NCBI RefSeq assembly: GCF_012516315.1
Contig: NZ_CP051185.1
Coordinates: 4,221,363-4,285,362 of the forward strand
Origin: Limnospira fusiformis SAG 85.79
GTDB lineage: Bacteria > Cyanobacteriota > Cyanobacteriia > Cyanobacteriales > Microcoleaceae
DNA: 64,000 nt
Direction: 5' to 3'
Below the pieces are notes generated by a model. The model searched no databases, was not told the DNA's origin, and was given only the letters and a program-made list of their open reading frames with translations. Both the position numbers and the translations under genes were made by a program. Positions 1-7,977 of the stretch are shown here, piece by piece; position 1 is the first letter of the stretch; every line of letters starts with the position of its first letter.

Positions 1-489
1 TTGTAACCGAGGACTAACCCAACCTTTCATGTTTTCAATCGATTCTAGCCAATTTTCTGACCGCAAAAAACCAGTTATCTCTTGTGACTGCGGGTCATAT
101 AGATAATATTCGTCTACGCCATAGCGTTGATAAAATAGTAGTTTTTCCGCCATTTTTTTCGATGTATTTCCCGGCGAAAGAATTTCAAATACTACCTGCG
201 GCGCGATATTATCCTCTTCCCATTGTCGATATGAGCCTCTATCCCCCTTGGGACGACCACAAGCTACCATGACATCTGGCGCAGTACGGATTTTATTATT
301 TCCTTCCACTGGATACCACAGTAAATCACCCGCCACAAAGATATTTTCATCCCCAGAAAACAATATTTCCAGGTTTTCTTTGATAATCACAATCCAGCGA
401 AATTGTTGCGTGTTATCAGACATGGGTTGACCGTCACTTTCAGGATAAATAACTGTCGGTTGGGTTTCGGGTATAACTTGTTGTACCAT
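1..489 (-). CDS. Uma2 family (DUF820) putative endonuclease, partial
   Basis: An open frame reads from an ATG at 489 on the minus strand through the window edge, so the C-terminus is missing. The translation begins MVQQVIPETQPTV and contains the DUF820/Uma2 landmarks: 'DLLWYPVEGN', 'APDVMVACG', 'PQVVFEILSPGNTSKK' and 'KLLFYQRYGVDEYYLYDP'. Family knowledge: Uma2 proteins have a PD-(D/E)XK restriction-endonuclease-like fold, are hugely expanded in cyanobacteria, and their physiological role is mostly unknown. The E of 'VVFEIL' and the preceding D of 'APDV' match the expected acidic positions. No neighbour suggests a more specific function. Confidence 0.85.
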   Translation of the reverse strand, partial: MVQQVIPETQPTVIYPESDGQPMSDNTQQFRWIVIIKENLEILFSGDENIFVAGDLLWYPVEGNNKIRTAPDVMVACGRPKGDRGSYRQWEEDNIAPQVVFEILSPGNTSKKMAEKLLFYQRYGVDEYYLYDPQSQEITGFLRSENWLESIENMKGWVSPRLQ

Positions 490-892
490 AATCGATTATT
501 CCCATATATTCGCGACTTCCTAAGATTGTAGCATTTTTCGAGATATTAATCAATCTTCCCAAACTTGATGACCGGGGTAGTCAATTATCAGTAAAAAACG
601 TAACATCAATATTGGGATGGTCGGAAAAGAGTCTAGGGATTCTAGTGTTAGATATAGGTGATACTCTGGGATGGGCGATACTACTGCTTAGTCGTTGGGC
701 GATCGCTCATTGATGATACACCCGAAATTATACTCAGGCTGATGAGATCTTGTATTAATGTGGCACTCCCATATTAAAATACTGTCAGCCTAGGGGTTGT
801 TTATCGGATATAAACGGAGATCAACCACCCGGACAAATTTCGGAAAATATCCTTAAATAACCTCAGTTAACCACATTAAACTGATCAAATAA
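490..892. other. Intergenic region, no gene recognised
   Basis: About 400 bases between the divergent Uma2 gene and rph. It has one HIP1-like GCGATCGC near 700, stop codons in all frames, and no convincing hairpin-plus-T-tract. Both flanking promoters should lie here but I cannot assign them with confidence. Confidence 0.5.
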
Positions 893-1621
893 ATGATGTC
901 TTGGCAACGTCCCGACGGTAGACAGCCCCACCAACTGCGCCCTGTACAGTTTGAGCTAGATTATACTCAATTTGCGGCTGCCTCAGTCCTAGCAAAATCC
1001 GGCAATACCCAAGTGCTTTGTACGGTAACAATTCAACCGGGAGTACCCCGATTTTTGCAGGATACCGGAAAAGGTTGGTTAACCGCAGAATATCGGATGC
1101 TTCCGGGGGCGACTCCCCAACGTCAACCCCGGGAATTGATGAAACTCTCAGGTAGAACCCAGGAAATTCAACGCCTGATTGGTCGTAGCTTACGCGCGGC
1201 GGTAGATTTACAGGCTATGGGGGAAATAACTGTTACGGTAGATGCTGATGTGTTACAGGCGGACGCAGGAACCCGCACCACCTCGATTACTGGGGGGTTT
1301 GTCGCCCTGGCTCATGCTTTTAATAAAATGGTAAAACAGGGACAGTTAAAGCGATCGCCTATTATTCATCAGATCGCCGCCATTTCTGTCGGAATGATGC
1401 ACGGGGAACCCTTACTTGATCTCAATTACCAGGAAGACGTAGCAGCCGATATCGACTTTAATGTGGTCATGCGCGATGACCTGGGAATTATTGAACTTCA
1501 GGGAACAGCAGAAGCAGAAAGTTTGAACCGAAATCAGTTAAACCAAATCTTAGACTATGCCGAAAAAGGCATTACAGAACTCTGTCAATTACAAAGGCAG
1601 GTTTTAGGGCTAACTGATTAA
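893..1621 (+). CDS. rph: Ribonuclease PH
   Basis: A 242-residue protein, the usual length for RNase PH, a phosphate-dependent 3'-5' exoribonuclease that trims tRNA 3' ends and acts as a hexamer in the cytoplasm. Landmarks include '[13 protein letters not shown]' at the N-terminus, '[11 protein letters not shown]', '[14 protein letters not shown]', '[19 protein letters not shown]' (arginines for RNA and phosphate binding), '[20 protein letters not shown]' and '[18 protein letters not shown]'. Two ATG codons are adjacent (893 and 896); the family usually starts at the second, giving [10 protein letters not shown]. It is convergent with the following SLH gene. No defects seen. Confidence 0.95.
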   Translation: MMSWQRPDGRQPHQLRPVQFELDYTQFAAASVLAKSGNTQVLCTVTIQPGVPRFLQDTGKGWLTAEYRMLPGATPQRQPRELMKLSGRTQEIQRLIGRSLRAAVDLQAMGEITVTVDADVLQADAGTRTTSITGGFVALAHAFNKMVKQGQLKRSPIIHQIAAISVGMMHGEPLLDLNYQEDVAADIDFNVVMRDDLGIIELQGTAEAESLNRNQLNQILDYAEKGITELCQLQRQVLGLTD

Positions 1622-1650
1622 TTAAATGATTAATCATCAAAGCTGATTTA

Positions 1651-1707
1651 GGGGCGGGTTATCCTGTGAATTAATTATCCCCACAGCCCCATTAATCAAC
1701 CCGTCCC
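1651..1707. repeat. Small palindromic element between convergent genes
   Basis: An inverted repeat, GGGGCGGGTT at 1651-1660 and AACCCGTCCC at 1698-1707, encloses an AT-rich loop. It lies between the stops of rph and the SLH gene. The same GGGGCGGGTT/AACCCGCCCC stem occurs inside the 208-bp tandem arrays and in a small insertion at 51235-51294, so it is probably a dispersed cyanobacterial palindromic repeat rather than a simple terminator. Confidence 0.55.
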
Positions 1708-1723
1708 GACTGACCTGATGAAT

Positions 1724-4036
1724 CTAAATAAATATTCCCAAACCATTGTGAACCCTGGCGGCTGTATCAGGGGTGCGATTAAGTAAATGCCCACCCAGCA
1801 CCAAACTGGTAGAACTGCCACCATCCAAATTTATAGCATCGATCGCCCCTAATTGCTGCATCAATTTTGCCATTTCTGTTAAACTAGGTCCCGCCCCATT
1901 CACCCGGTTATGAACAGTCACCATAAGCACTTCTCCCGTCGCTGTCACACCCACAGCGCTGCGGATAGCCAACTGTTGACCAAACCAATAATTAAACCCT
2001 TCCGCCTCTGCATTAACCACAATATTGCGATTTTGCACCAACAGAGGTCCGCCACCCATAATATGAGGAAAATCTATAAACTCAGAGGGAGTAGTTGTCG
2101 CCGTAATTGTTAACCGAGAACCGACCCCAAAAGCACTAACAGCACTCCGAAAAGAACGGAAAACCAGCAGATAACCATTAGTGGGGATAGCTGTGGGAGT
2201 TTGATCATCAGGTAGTTCAATTTGTCGAGTTACTTGGTCTCCCGAAACTACCACCACAATTTCATTAAGAGTTAGAGGGAAATAACTGGCTCCCCATTCG
2301 GAAGTATAACGAGCAATTCCCGCCTTCACATATCCAGTATTTAGCAGGTCTACCTCAAAGCGTTGTCCCGTAGAAATTACCAGAGTTTCTACTAACTTTA
2401 ATCGCCCCATTCTCACTCTTCCATTATTATCCCAAGCCATAGCACCCCGATTAAGTATTGGCCCAGAAAACCACTTATTATCCTTACGAATAACCCCCAA
2501 AGGTAATAAGTTATTACGGTTAAAATATCCGCCATTAATCCCCCCCAAACTTGACCAAGTTTTGGTAATAGCTAAGAAAGAGTTAGTCCCCCGCATCTGA
2601 TTGGTTTCGGTCCATATCGGGGCGATTGACAACCCCGACCGAGGAGTTATCGTTAACCAGACTGCCGGAAATTTATCCCCTTCTAAAGTTAAATATTGCT
2701 GTCGCGATCGCAGTCCTGGATAAACCAAAATACTCTGTTCCACTAAAGCATCTCGCCGCAGTTCAATTACCAATCTATCGCGATTATGAAGGGTTTGGGT
2801 GCGGACTCTATACCCATCAGGTAAAGTTCCCTTAATCACGGTTTGAGTGGCTGAAATGCGAACGACAATGGGTGATGGTTTCTCAGAACTGCCGCTAGTT
2901 TCCCCCTCATTTTGTTGTTCTTGATTACCAGATTTAGGGGGTGTGGTTGCCGTTTCCGGAAACCGATTGGCTAGAGATTCAGCAGCGATCGCATCTAACA
3001 CCACTTCCCATTCTCGACTTTGTTCGTAAAGTTCCCAAGGGGTAGCTTGACTTAGTTGTATCTCAATCCGGCAAATACCATCGTTTTCATTAACCGTAAT
3101 ATTGTCAACTTTGCTAGGTACAGAGAATATGCGTAAAGTTTGGTTATCAATAACCATTTCCCAATTCCCTACCGGGGCGATATCGTCCAAATTCAGATAG
3201 CGATATTCCCGATCTAGTTGAGTTTTCAGGCGGTAAGATTTGCTAATAGTTGAAAACCACTTAACAGGCTGAACGTTAACATCATCAGTATTCAGTAACT
3301 CCATACCTAAAGCCAATATCGCCCCTTTGTTGCTAACTCCCGTATAAGTGCAAATTCCCGAACTCCACTGACCCCAAGCCGCGCGCCAAGTCCGACCATT
3401 TACTGATAGGTGAGTCCCCCGCCGAATTACTCCGGGGTTAGCAAGTTCCACAATATACGGGGAAGCTACTATAGGGCTTTGGTTCAGAAATACTCGCGCC
3501 TGGTAAATGCAAGCCGCCACTTCTCCCCTCGTGGCGGGACGGTTAGGCTTCAAAATATCAATGGTAGGCGCGTTTACTACTAAGCGGTTTCGGGTGGCTG
3601 TGGCGATCGCCTGTTGGGCGTAGTTGGGAATATTACCCCCATCCTTATATATAGCAGTTAAAGACACAGATGCTCCCGCCTGCATCTGTAAGCCAGACAC
3701 TAAAGCCAGTAAAACGTGCAACCGGGAAATGTTCTCCCCAGGAAGAAACCGACCATCAGGAAAACCACTGATAAATCTGGATCTAAACGTATTGCGGATC
3801 GCTTCAGCCGCCCAAAAATCGGCCGGAACATCTGCAAAGGGTGTATACTCCCGTTGGGGTACTAGGGAAAAGGCCGCTTGGACAATGGAGGCAAATTCAG
3901 CCCTGGTCATCGTTTGGTCGGGGCGGAAGGTTCTATCTTTAAACCCACTCACAACCCCTTGGCGTTGCAGACCTTGGATAAACGGATAAGCCCAGTGTTG
4001 GCTGATATCGGTAAATGAGGCGACTGTGTTGTTCAT
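1724..4036 (-). CDS. SLH-domain protein with C-terminal phosphodiester glycosidase (DUF2233/NAGPA-like) domain
   Basis: About 770 residues from the ATG at 4036. A longer frame opens at a TTG at 4105, but that codon lies in the T-tract of a hairpin and is an unlikely start. Three S-layer homology units cover roughly residues 8-180 ('FTDISQHWAYPFIQGL', 'FADVPADFWAAEAI', then a more divergent unit) and would anchor the protein to the cell wall. A middle region holds an AMIN-like beta segment ('VVRISATQTVIKGTLPDGYR'). The last 270 residues match phosphodiester glycosidase domains: 'SLGGINGGYFNR', 'FPHIMGGGPLLVQN' and the terminal 'AINLDGGSSTSLVLGG'. No classical signal peptide is visible from this start. 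The substrate is unknown; an envelope role is inferred from the SLH units. Confidence 0.85.
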   Translation of the reverse strand: MNNTVASFTDISQHWAYPFIQGLQRQGVVSGFKDRTFRPDQTMTRAEFASIVQAAFSLVPQREYTPFADVPADFWAAEAIRNTFRSRFISGFPDGRFLPGENISRLHVLLALVSGLQMQAGASVSLTAIYKDGGNIPNYAQQAIATATRNRLVVNAPTIDILKPNRPATRGEVAACIYQARVFLNQSPIVASPYIVELANPGVIRRGTHLSVNGRTWRAAWGQWSSGICTYTGVSNKGAILALGMELLNTDDVNVQPVKWFSTISKSYRLKTQLDREYRYLNLDDIAPVGNWEMVIDNQTLRIFSVPSKVDNITVNENDGICRIEIQLSQATPWELYEQSREWEVVLDAIAAESLANRFPETATTPPKSGNQEQQNEGETSGSSEKPSPIVVRISATQTVIKGTLPDGYRVRTQTLHNRDRLVIELRRDALVEQSILVYPGLRSRQQYLTLEGDKFPAVWLTITPRSGLSIAPIWTETNQMRGTNSFLAITKTWSSLGGINGGYFNRNNLLPLGVIRKDNKWFSGPILNRGAMAWDNNGRVRMGRLKLVETLVISTGQRFEVDLLNTGYVKAGIARYTSEWGASYFPLTLNEIVVVVSGDQVTRQIELPDDQTPTAIPTNGYLLVFRSFRSAVSAFGVGSRLTITATTTPSEFIDFPHIMGGGPLLVQNRNIVVNAEAEGFNYWFGQQLAIRSAVGVTATGEVLMVTVHNRVNGAGPSLTEMAKLMQQLGAIDAINLDGGSSTSLVLGGHLLNRTPDTAARVHNGLGIFI

Positions 4037-4103
4037 AAAATATTGCGATCGCAAAGGTGAAACCTTAACCCCATATTTTAATTCCTTCACCACTCCCACT
4101 CCC

Positions 4104-4140
4104 AAAAAAAAACGCCCACACTCATAAAGTGTGATGGGCG
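4104..4140 (-). terminator. Rho-independent terminator or leader attenuator on the minus strand
   Basis: Reading the minus strand, a stem of GCCCATCACAC/GTGTGGGC with a short loop (4113-4140) is followed by nine T residues (4104-4112). It sits about 70 bases upstream of the SLH gene start on the same strand. No minus-strand gene lies immediately upstream, so it either insulates the gene from intron-derived transcripts or acts in its leader. Confidence 0.6.
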
Positions 4141-4626
4141 CTTGAATCAGGGTGCATCTACTATGATATGTAGTATAACCCCTGATGGGTGAAACCCTAC
4201 ACTAGCTTAACAAAACTTTACAATTGCCAATTTCTCCTATACCATCAATTATTGATTTTTTATTCAACGCCGCGTCGCCGCCTTTTTGCCCTAACCCCTT
4301 GACAAATTTCTGGCGATCGCCTATCATTGTCTCGTTTATTCACCATGGCTATACGCTTGATTTTTTATTCAACGCCGCGTCGCCGCCTTTTTGCCCCAAC
4401 CCCCTTGACAAATTTCTGGCGATCGCCTATCATGATATCGTTTATTCACCATGGCTATACGCTTGATTTTTTATTCAACACAGTCCCATCAAGAAACCAA
4501 ACTTCTCCGATTAACCCTGGGGTAACGCTGGCTTTATCAATGGTAGTTGGTCGGGTAGAAAATTATGAATTTTTACTTGTGAAAATTATCTGCTGTCCCT
4601 TCCTGCCAAGGTGTGCAGCCGTAGAC
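4141..4626. repeat. Non-coding region with a hairpin and a ~106-bp direct repeat
   Basis: A second inverted repeat (ATCAGGG...CCCCTGAT, 4146-4186) lies beside the terminator. From about 4251 to 4480 a unit of 105-106 bp occurs a little over twice: the segment GATTTTTTATTCAACGCCGC starts at 4254 and 4359, and its first part recurs at 4465. Each full unit carries a GCGATCGC site. Short frames over the repeat are not gene-like. Confidence 0.7.
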
Positions 4627-4654
4627 TTGTCGTTTAAATTTCATCGGTTATAAT
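4627..4654 (+). promoter_or_regulatory. Sigma70-type promoter of the small ORF
   Basis: TTGTCG at 4627-4632, a 16-base spacer, and a perfect TATAAT at 4649-4654, about 45 bases before the start of the 57-residue ORF. Only the -10 box is perfect; the -35 matches at four of six positions. Confidence 0.5.
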
Positions 4655-4699
4655 GGTAGTAGAGGTAAATAAAATCTATAATCAACAGAGGTAAAGACC

Positions 4700-4873
4700 A
4701 TGTTACAAACTCTTCATAAAACCCCAGTTAAAATCCCTCAACAGTCCCGGACTTTCAACGAGATTAGACCAGAACGCAGTCACACTAAAGCTCTCACCGA
4801 AAAAGGCAAACTCGTTGGCCATTGGCGCACTGATGACCAAGGAAAACTCTATTGTCAGTGGTTTCGGGAATGA
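4700..4873 (+). CDS. Small basic hypothetical protein (57 aa)
   Basis: ATG at 4700, stop TGA at 4871-4873. An AGAGG ribosome-binding site lies eight or so bases upstream and a good promoter at 4627-4654. The translation starts MLQTLHKTPVKIPQQS and ends 'LVGHWRTDDQGKLYCQWFRE'. It is basic and soluble, with no membrane segment or known motif recognised. The clean promoter, ribosome-binding site and start arrangement make it more credible than the overlapping frames in the repeat upstream. Function unknown. Confidence 0.6.
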   Translation: MLQTLHKTPVKIPQQSRTFNEIRPERSHTKALTEKGKLVGHWRTDDQGKLYCQWFRE

Positions 4874-5096
4874 GTGTTTCTGATTAGAGGGGGATTAACA
4901 AGTAATTTCAGGAGATTTCCGGAAATATTCTTCCAGTTATGGTAGTAATTAGGGGTCGAGAGAGATGTCACCATCTCCCCCTCCCATTCAAAACCGTACT
5001 TGAGACTTTCACCTCATACGGCTCTAGTGGTGCTTCCACATCCAGATAATTGGCATAGACACGAAAAACTTCCTGATGTGACGCACGCGCAGACTG

Positions 5097-5982
5097 GTTA
5101 TGGTCGAAAGAGAAGTCACCTTCCCCAACTCCAATTCCAAATCGTGCTTGCGAGTTTCCCAGCACACGGCTCCTGATGTAGATACCCTATTTTTCAGTAG
5201 GAACAGGGCTACGACCCCCCGCTTTGTAACCTCAACTTTAGGAGCTATATACAACCTCGTAGTCTTTAAACTCGCACTCGTCATCAAACTCTTAATTGTC
5301 GCGGTCTCTATATCCACACCGTGGCTAGTGGGCATATCCTAACCATTACAGTTAGGCATTAGCTTTCAGCCACATCCTTTCCCCTTAAAGGTATACGCTT
5401 ACACTTTTCACTACTCCACAGGTACATCCTGCCGAGAGCCTAAAAGGGGTTTAAACGTTCCGTTTATACGGGCATTCCATCTTTAGACTTGTCCTGTCCA
5501 CCGGGGTAATTTCAAAGGTCTGTGTAGGTAGTAAAGAGAAACCCCTACTTTTCCCCTTGCTCTTTTGAGCGCAGCGTGTCAACCTGTTTCGCTACCTCTT
5601 TATGACGGTGGTTCAAGTCGGAACATTCAGATTTCCTTAGTCATGGATGGTTGGCAGTGGTCGCATCTGGTAGTAGGTTCTACTTCACGCCTTCCATTCC
5701 CCGCTTCAATCTGACGGGTTATGATTCCTAAAACTGGGGGTGGCTACCGCCGTTACTCTCAACTTCGCGCTATAATAGGAGGCTCACAACTTCCTCCGTT
5801 CTAACGTTCTGTCTTGACCCAGAGTTCCCTGCCTTGCTTAGATTTCTCCAAGCGTCGGGACATATAAACAGTTATGGGATGGTCAGGGAAGCGACTCCCT
5901 ATATTCCACCAAGGGGTGGAAGTCCCACCGGGCAGTTATTTCGGGTATTGCCACCCTATGCGCGTGCCTGAACGTTTCGCAC
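5097..5982 (-). mobile_element. ORF-less group II intron nested in another intron
   Basis: About 886 bp on the minus strand, starting GTGCGAAACG at 5982 and ending CGACCATAAC at 5097, with its own domain V-like segment (GAGCCGTGTGCTGGGAAAC). It splits the outer intron ORF after the codons for 'SLTME': the outer sequence breaks after ATGGAG and resumes with CAGTC, as in the intact copy at 55406-55412. It keeps only the opening of an intron ORF ('MTSASLKTTRLYIAPKVEV'), so it cannot make its own maturase. Confidence 0.75.
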
Positions 5983-7020
5983 CTCCATTGTTAAAGATAC
6001 AGCATTGACGTTATCTAACGCCGTTTTATCATCATGACAGTGGCGGTGTAATAGCTGAAGGTTGTTGTATTCATCCTTTCCACCGAGGTTTCGAGGTACA
6101 ATGTGGTCTACTTCAACTAAGTCATATGGGGTCAAATATTGCCCGCACCAGGTACACTTGCCTTTTTGCTTTTTGAGTAGTTTTGCTACCCTATTTGGCG
6201 TTCCGATTGCTTGTCCTTTTCTGTTTGACCAGTAAGTCCAATTTCCGTCGTATGGTGTTGCTTCAGGTTTGATCAGGGTGTGTCTGACAATTGGAGTCCA
6301 GTTATGTTTCCATAACTGAAGTCCATCTTTAGTTCTAAATAACCAGGTTTCATGTCTTTCTTTCCCATTACTGAGTATGACCGTTCCCGGTCTCAAATAA
6401 TTCCTCAGTTTTTCGATGTTTGCCTTTCCGCATCTTGATACTTTCCATGCCCTTAACATTTGCCAAATTATGTCATCTAGCTTGCTGAATGTCTCGGATG
6501 AAACTACTCCTGAGTAGTAATTTTCCCACCCCCGAATAATCGGGTTTAGCCTGCTAATCAGGGCAGACTGGGGTGCGGTCTTATGCTGTTTTATCACACC
6601 CTTAATCACTTCTGTATGGGCTTGAACTGCTTTCTTACTGGGTTTTATGTGGGTTTTGTGACCGATTAATCGGCTCGCTGTCCCACCTGTTTTTCCCGAT
6701 TTATATTTTCCTACAGGGTATTGCCTGATATTAAATCCTAATAAATCAAAACCTGCTTCTTCTGTTCTGCCCTCGTATTGTATGGGGTTAAGTGTATGAC
6801 ACACTCTAGTCTTTTCAGGTTTAATTTCCAATCCTACAGGTTTTAACCATTCGGAAATAGCATTTTTACACGGTTCAATGATATCGAGTGAAGGTGATAT
6901 TACTACGAAATCATCGGCGTATCTTACTAACGAGGCTTGCACTCTATTAGCTTTCTTGGGATACATTGTTTCAATTAACCTAACCATTCCCAACAGTGCA
7001 ATGTTGGCGAGTATTGGACT
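5983..7020 (-). pseudogene. Group II intron reverse transcriptase/maturase, C-terminal fragment
   Basis: The frame begins at the IS630 junction and encodes 'SPILANIALLGMVRLIE', the catalytic 'YADDFVVISPS' box, the maturase (domain X) region around 'SRLNPIIRGWENYYSG', and a C-terminal HNH nuclease ('CTWCGQYLTPYDLVEVDHIVPRN' in two parts, then 'LQLLHRHCHDDKTALD'). Reverse-transcriptase motifs upstream of 'SPILAN' are absent. The last codons read into the nested intron and give an aberrant tail, 'VRNVQARA'. The intact protein would splice and mobilise the intron RNA. This copy is not functional. Confidence 0.85.
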
Positions 7021-7977
7021 TATAGCAAAAGACAGAGTAGTTAGGACGTATAATAGCAAGGATATCTACAGAAGACCCAAAAGGCCAGCCCCCTACAGTT
7101 ACGACCTTAGACAAAAAGTTATCAATGCAATTGAACTATACGGTATGTCCAAAACCAAAGCCAGTCAATTTTTCCATCTCAGCCGGAACACTATCAATCT
7201 CTGGCTCCAAAGAAAAGAACACACCGGAGACTTCCTCCCTAAACCTAATCGCCCACCTGGTCATAACCACCAAATTACCGACTGGCACAAATTCAAGGCT
7301 TTTGCCCAAGAGCATGGCGATCAAACCTCCGCTCAGATGGCTCAACTTTGGGATGACGACATCTCTCCTCGCACCATATCCAGAGCCTTGAAGAAAATTG
7401 GCTTCACCAGAAAAAAAACTTACGGCTACCAAGAACGTGATGAGCAACAGCGAGAGGAGTTTATTGCTCATATTGAAAAGATGGAGCCGGAAGGGTTAGT
7501 TTACCTCGATGAAGCTGCCATGAATAGTCAAGACTCGGATTATCCTTATGGTTACTGCGAGGAAGGACAACGCTTCCATGCCCTCAAATCAGGGAAGAGG
7601 CAGGGCAGGGTGAGCTATATGGCGGCATGGTGTCATCAACAACTCTTAGCTCTCTTTACCTTTGAGGGTTGTTGTAATCGGACAGTGTTTGAGTTGTGGT
7701 TGGAGTTTATCTTAATTCCAACATTGAAGCCAGGTCAGACTCTAGTATTGGACAATGCAACGTTTCATAAAGGGGGGCGGATTGCTGAACTGGTGGAGGC
7801 AGCTCAATGCCGTTTACTCTATCTTCCGCCTTATTCGCCAGACCTCAACAAGATAGAGAAATGTTGGTCGTGGTTGAAAGCCCGCATTCGCCATTGTATT
7901 GAGCAGTTTGATTCTCTCCATGATGCCATGGATTCTGTTCTCAAGGCTGCGTCCTAACCGTATTGACTAGTGCTATA
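7021..7977 (+). mobile_element. IS630-type insertion sequence, copy A
   Basis: About 957 bp with a TA target duplication (7021-7022 and 7976-7977) and ends TATAGCA.../...TGCTATA, as in five other copies here. It interrupts the intron reverse transcriptase on its left and abuts the 208-bp array on its right. The two flanks do not belong to one another, which points to a deletion or recombination at this copy. Confidence 0.9.
7082..7957 (+). CDS. IS630 family transposase, copy A (start codon lost)
   Basis: 291 codons uninterrupted: an N-terminal helix-turn-helix ('SYDLRQKVINAIELYGMSKT'), then the DDE catalytic residues in 'YLDEAAMNSQ', 'TLVLDNATFHKGG' and 'YSPDLNKIEKCWSWLKA'. The codon that is ATG in the other copies is AGG here (7082-7084), so translation would have to begin upstream in the left end or in the intron (in-frame ATG at 6878), or not at all. 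The A8 tract after 'GFTRK' keeps the reading frame open. Confidence 0.85.
   Translation, partial: RPAPYSYDLRQKVINAIELYGMSKTKASQFFHLSRNTINLWLQRKEHTGDFLPKPNRPPGHNHQITDWHKFKAFAQEHGDQTSAQMAQLWDDDISPRTISRALKKIGFTRKKTYGYQERDEQQREEFIAHIEKMEPEGLVYLDEAAMNSQDSDYPYGYCEEGQRFHALKSGKRQGRVSYMAAWCHQQLLALFTFEGCCNRTVFELWLEFILIPTLKPGQTLVLDNATFHKGGRIAELVEAAQCRLLYLPPYSPDLNKIEKCWSWLKARIRHCIEQFDSLHDAMDSVLKAAS

Larger units (their letters stand above)
4948..7020 (-). mobile_element. Group II intron (outer), 5' part missing, with a nested intron
   Basis: Minus strand. The 3' end has a domain V/VI signature (GAGCCGTATGAGGTGAAAG ... GTACGGTTTTGAATGGGA) and ends CGACCCCTAAT at 4948. The reverse-transcriptase reading frame runs from 7020 inward. 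At 7020/7021 an IS630 copy interrupts it just before the 'SPILANIAL' motif, and on the far side of that IS the sequence is the 208-bp array, not intron. The intron's domains I-III and the N-terminal half of its ORF are therefore gone. A second, ORF-less intron (5097-5982) sits within it near the end of the ORF. Confidence 0.85.

Noticed and set aside
4224-4653. Two overlapping plus-strand frames rich in phenylalanine and proline
   Set aside because: They are translations of the 106-bp direct repeat and show no start signals.
6878-7081. N-terminal extension of the copy A transposase
   Set aside because: The extra 68 residues are antisense to the intron reverse transcriptase and the IS left end.
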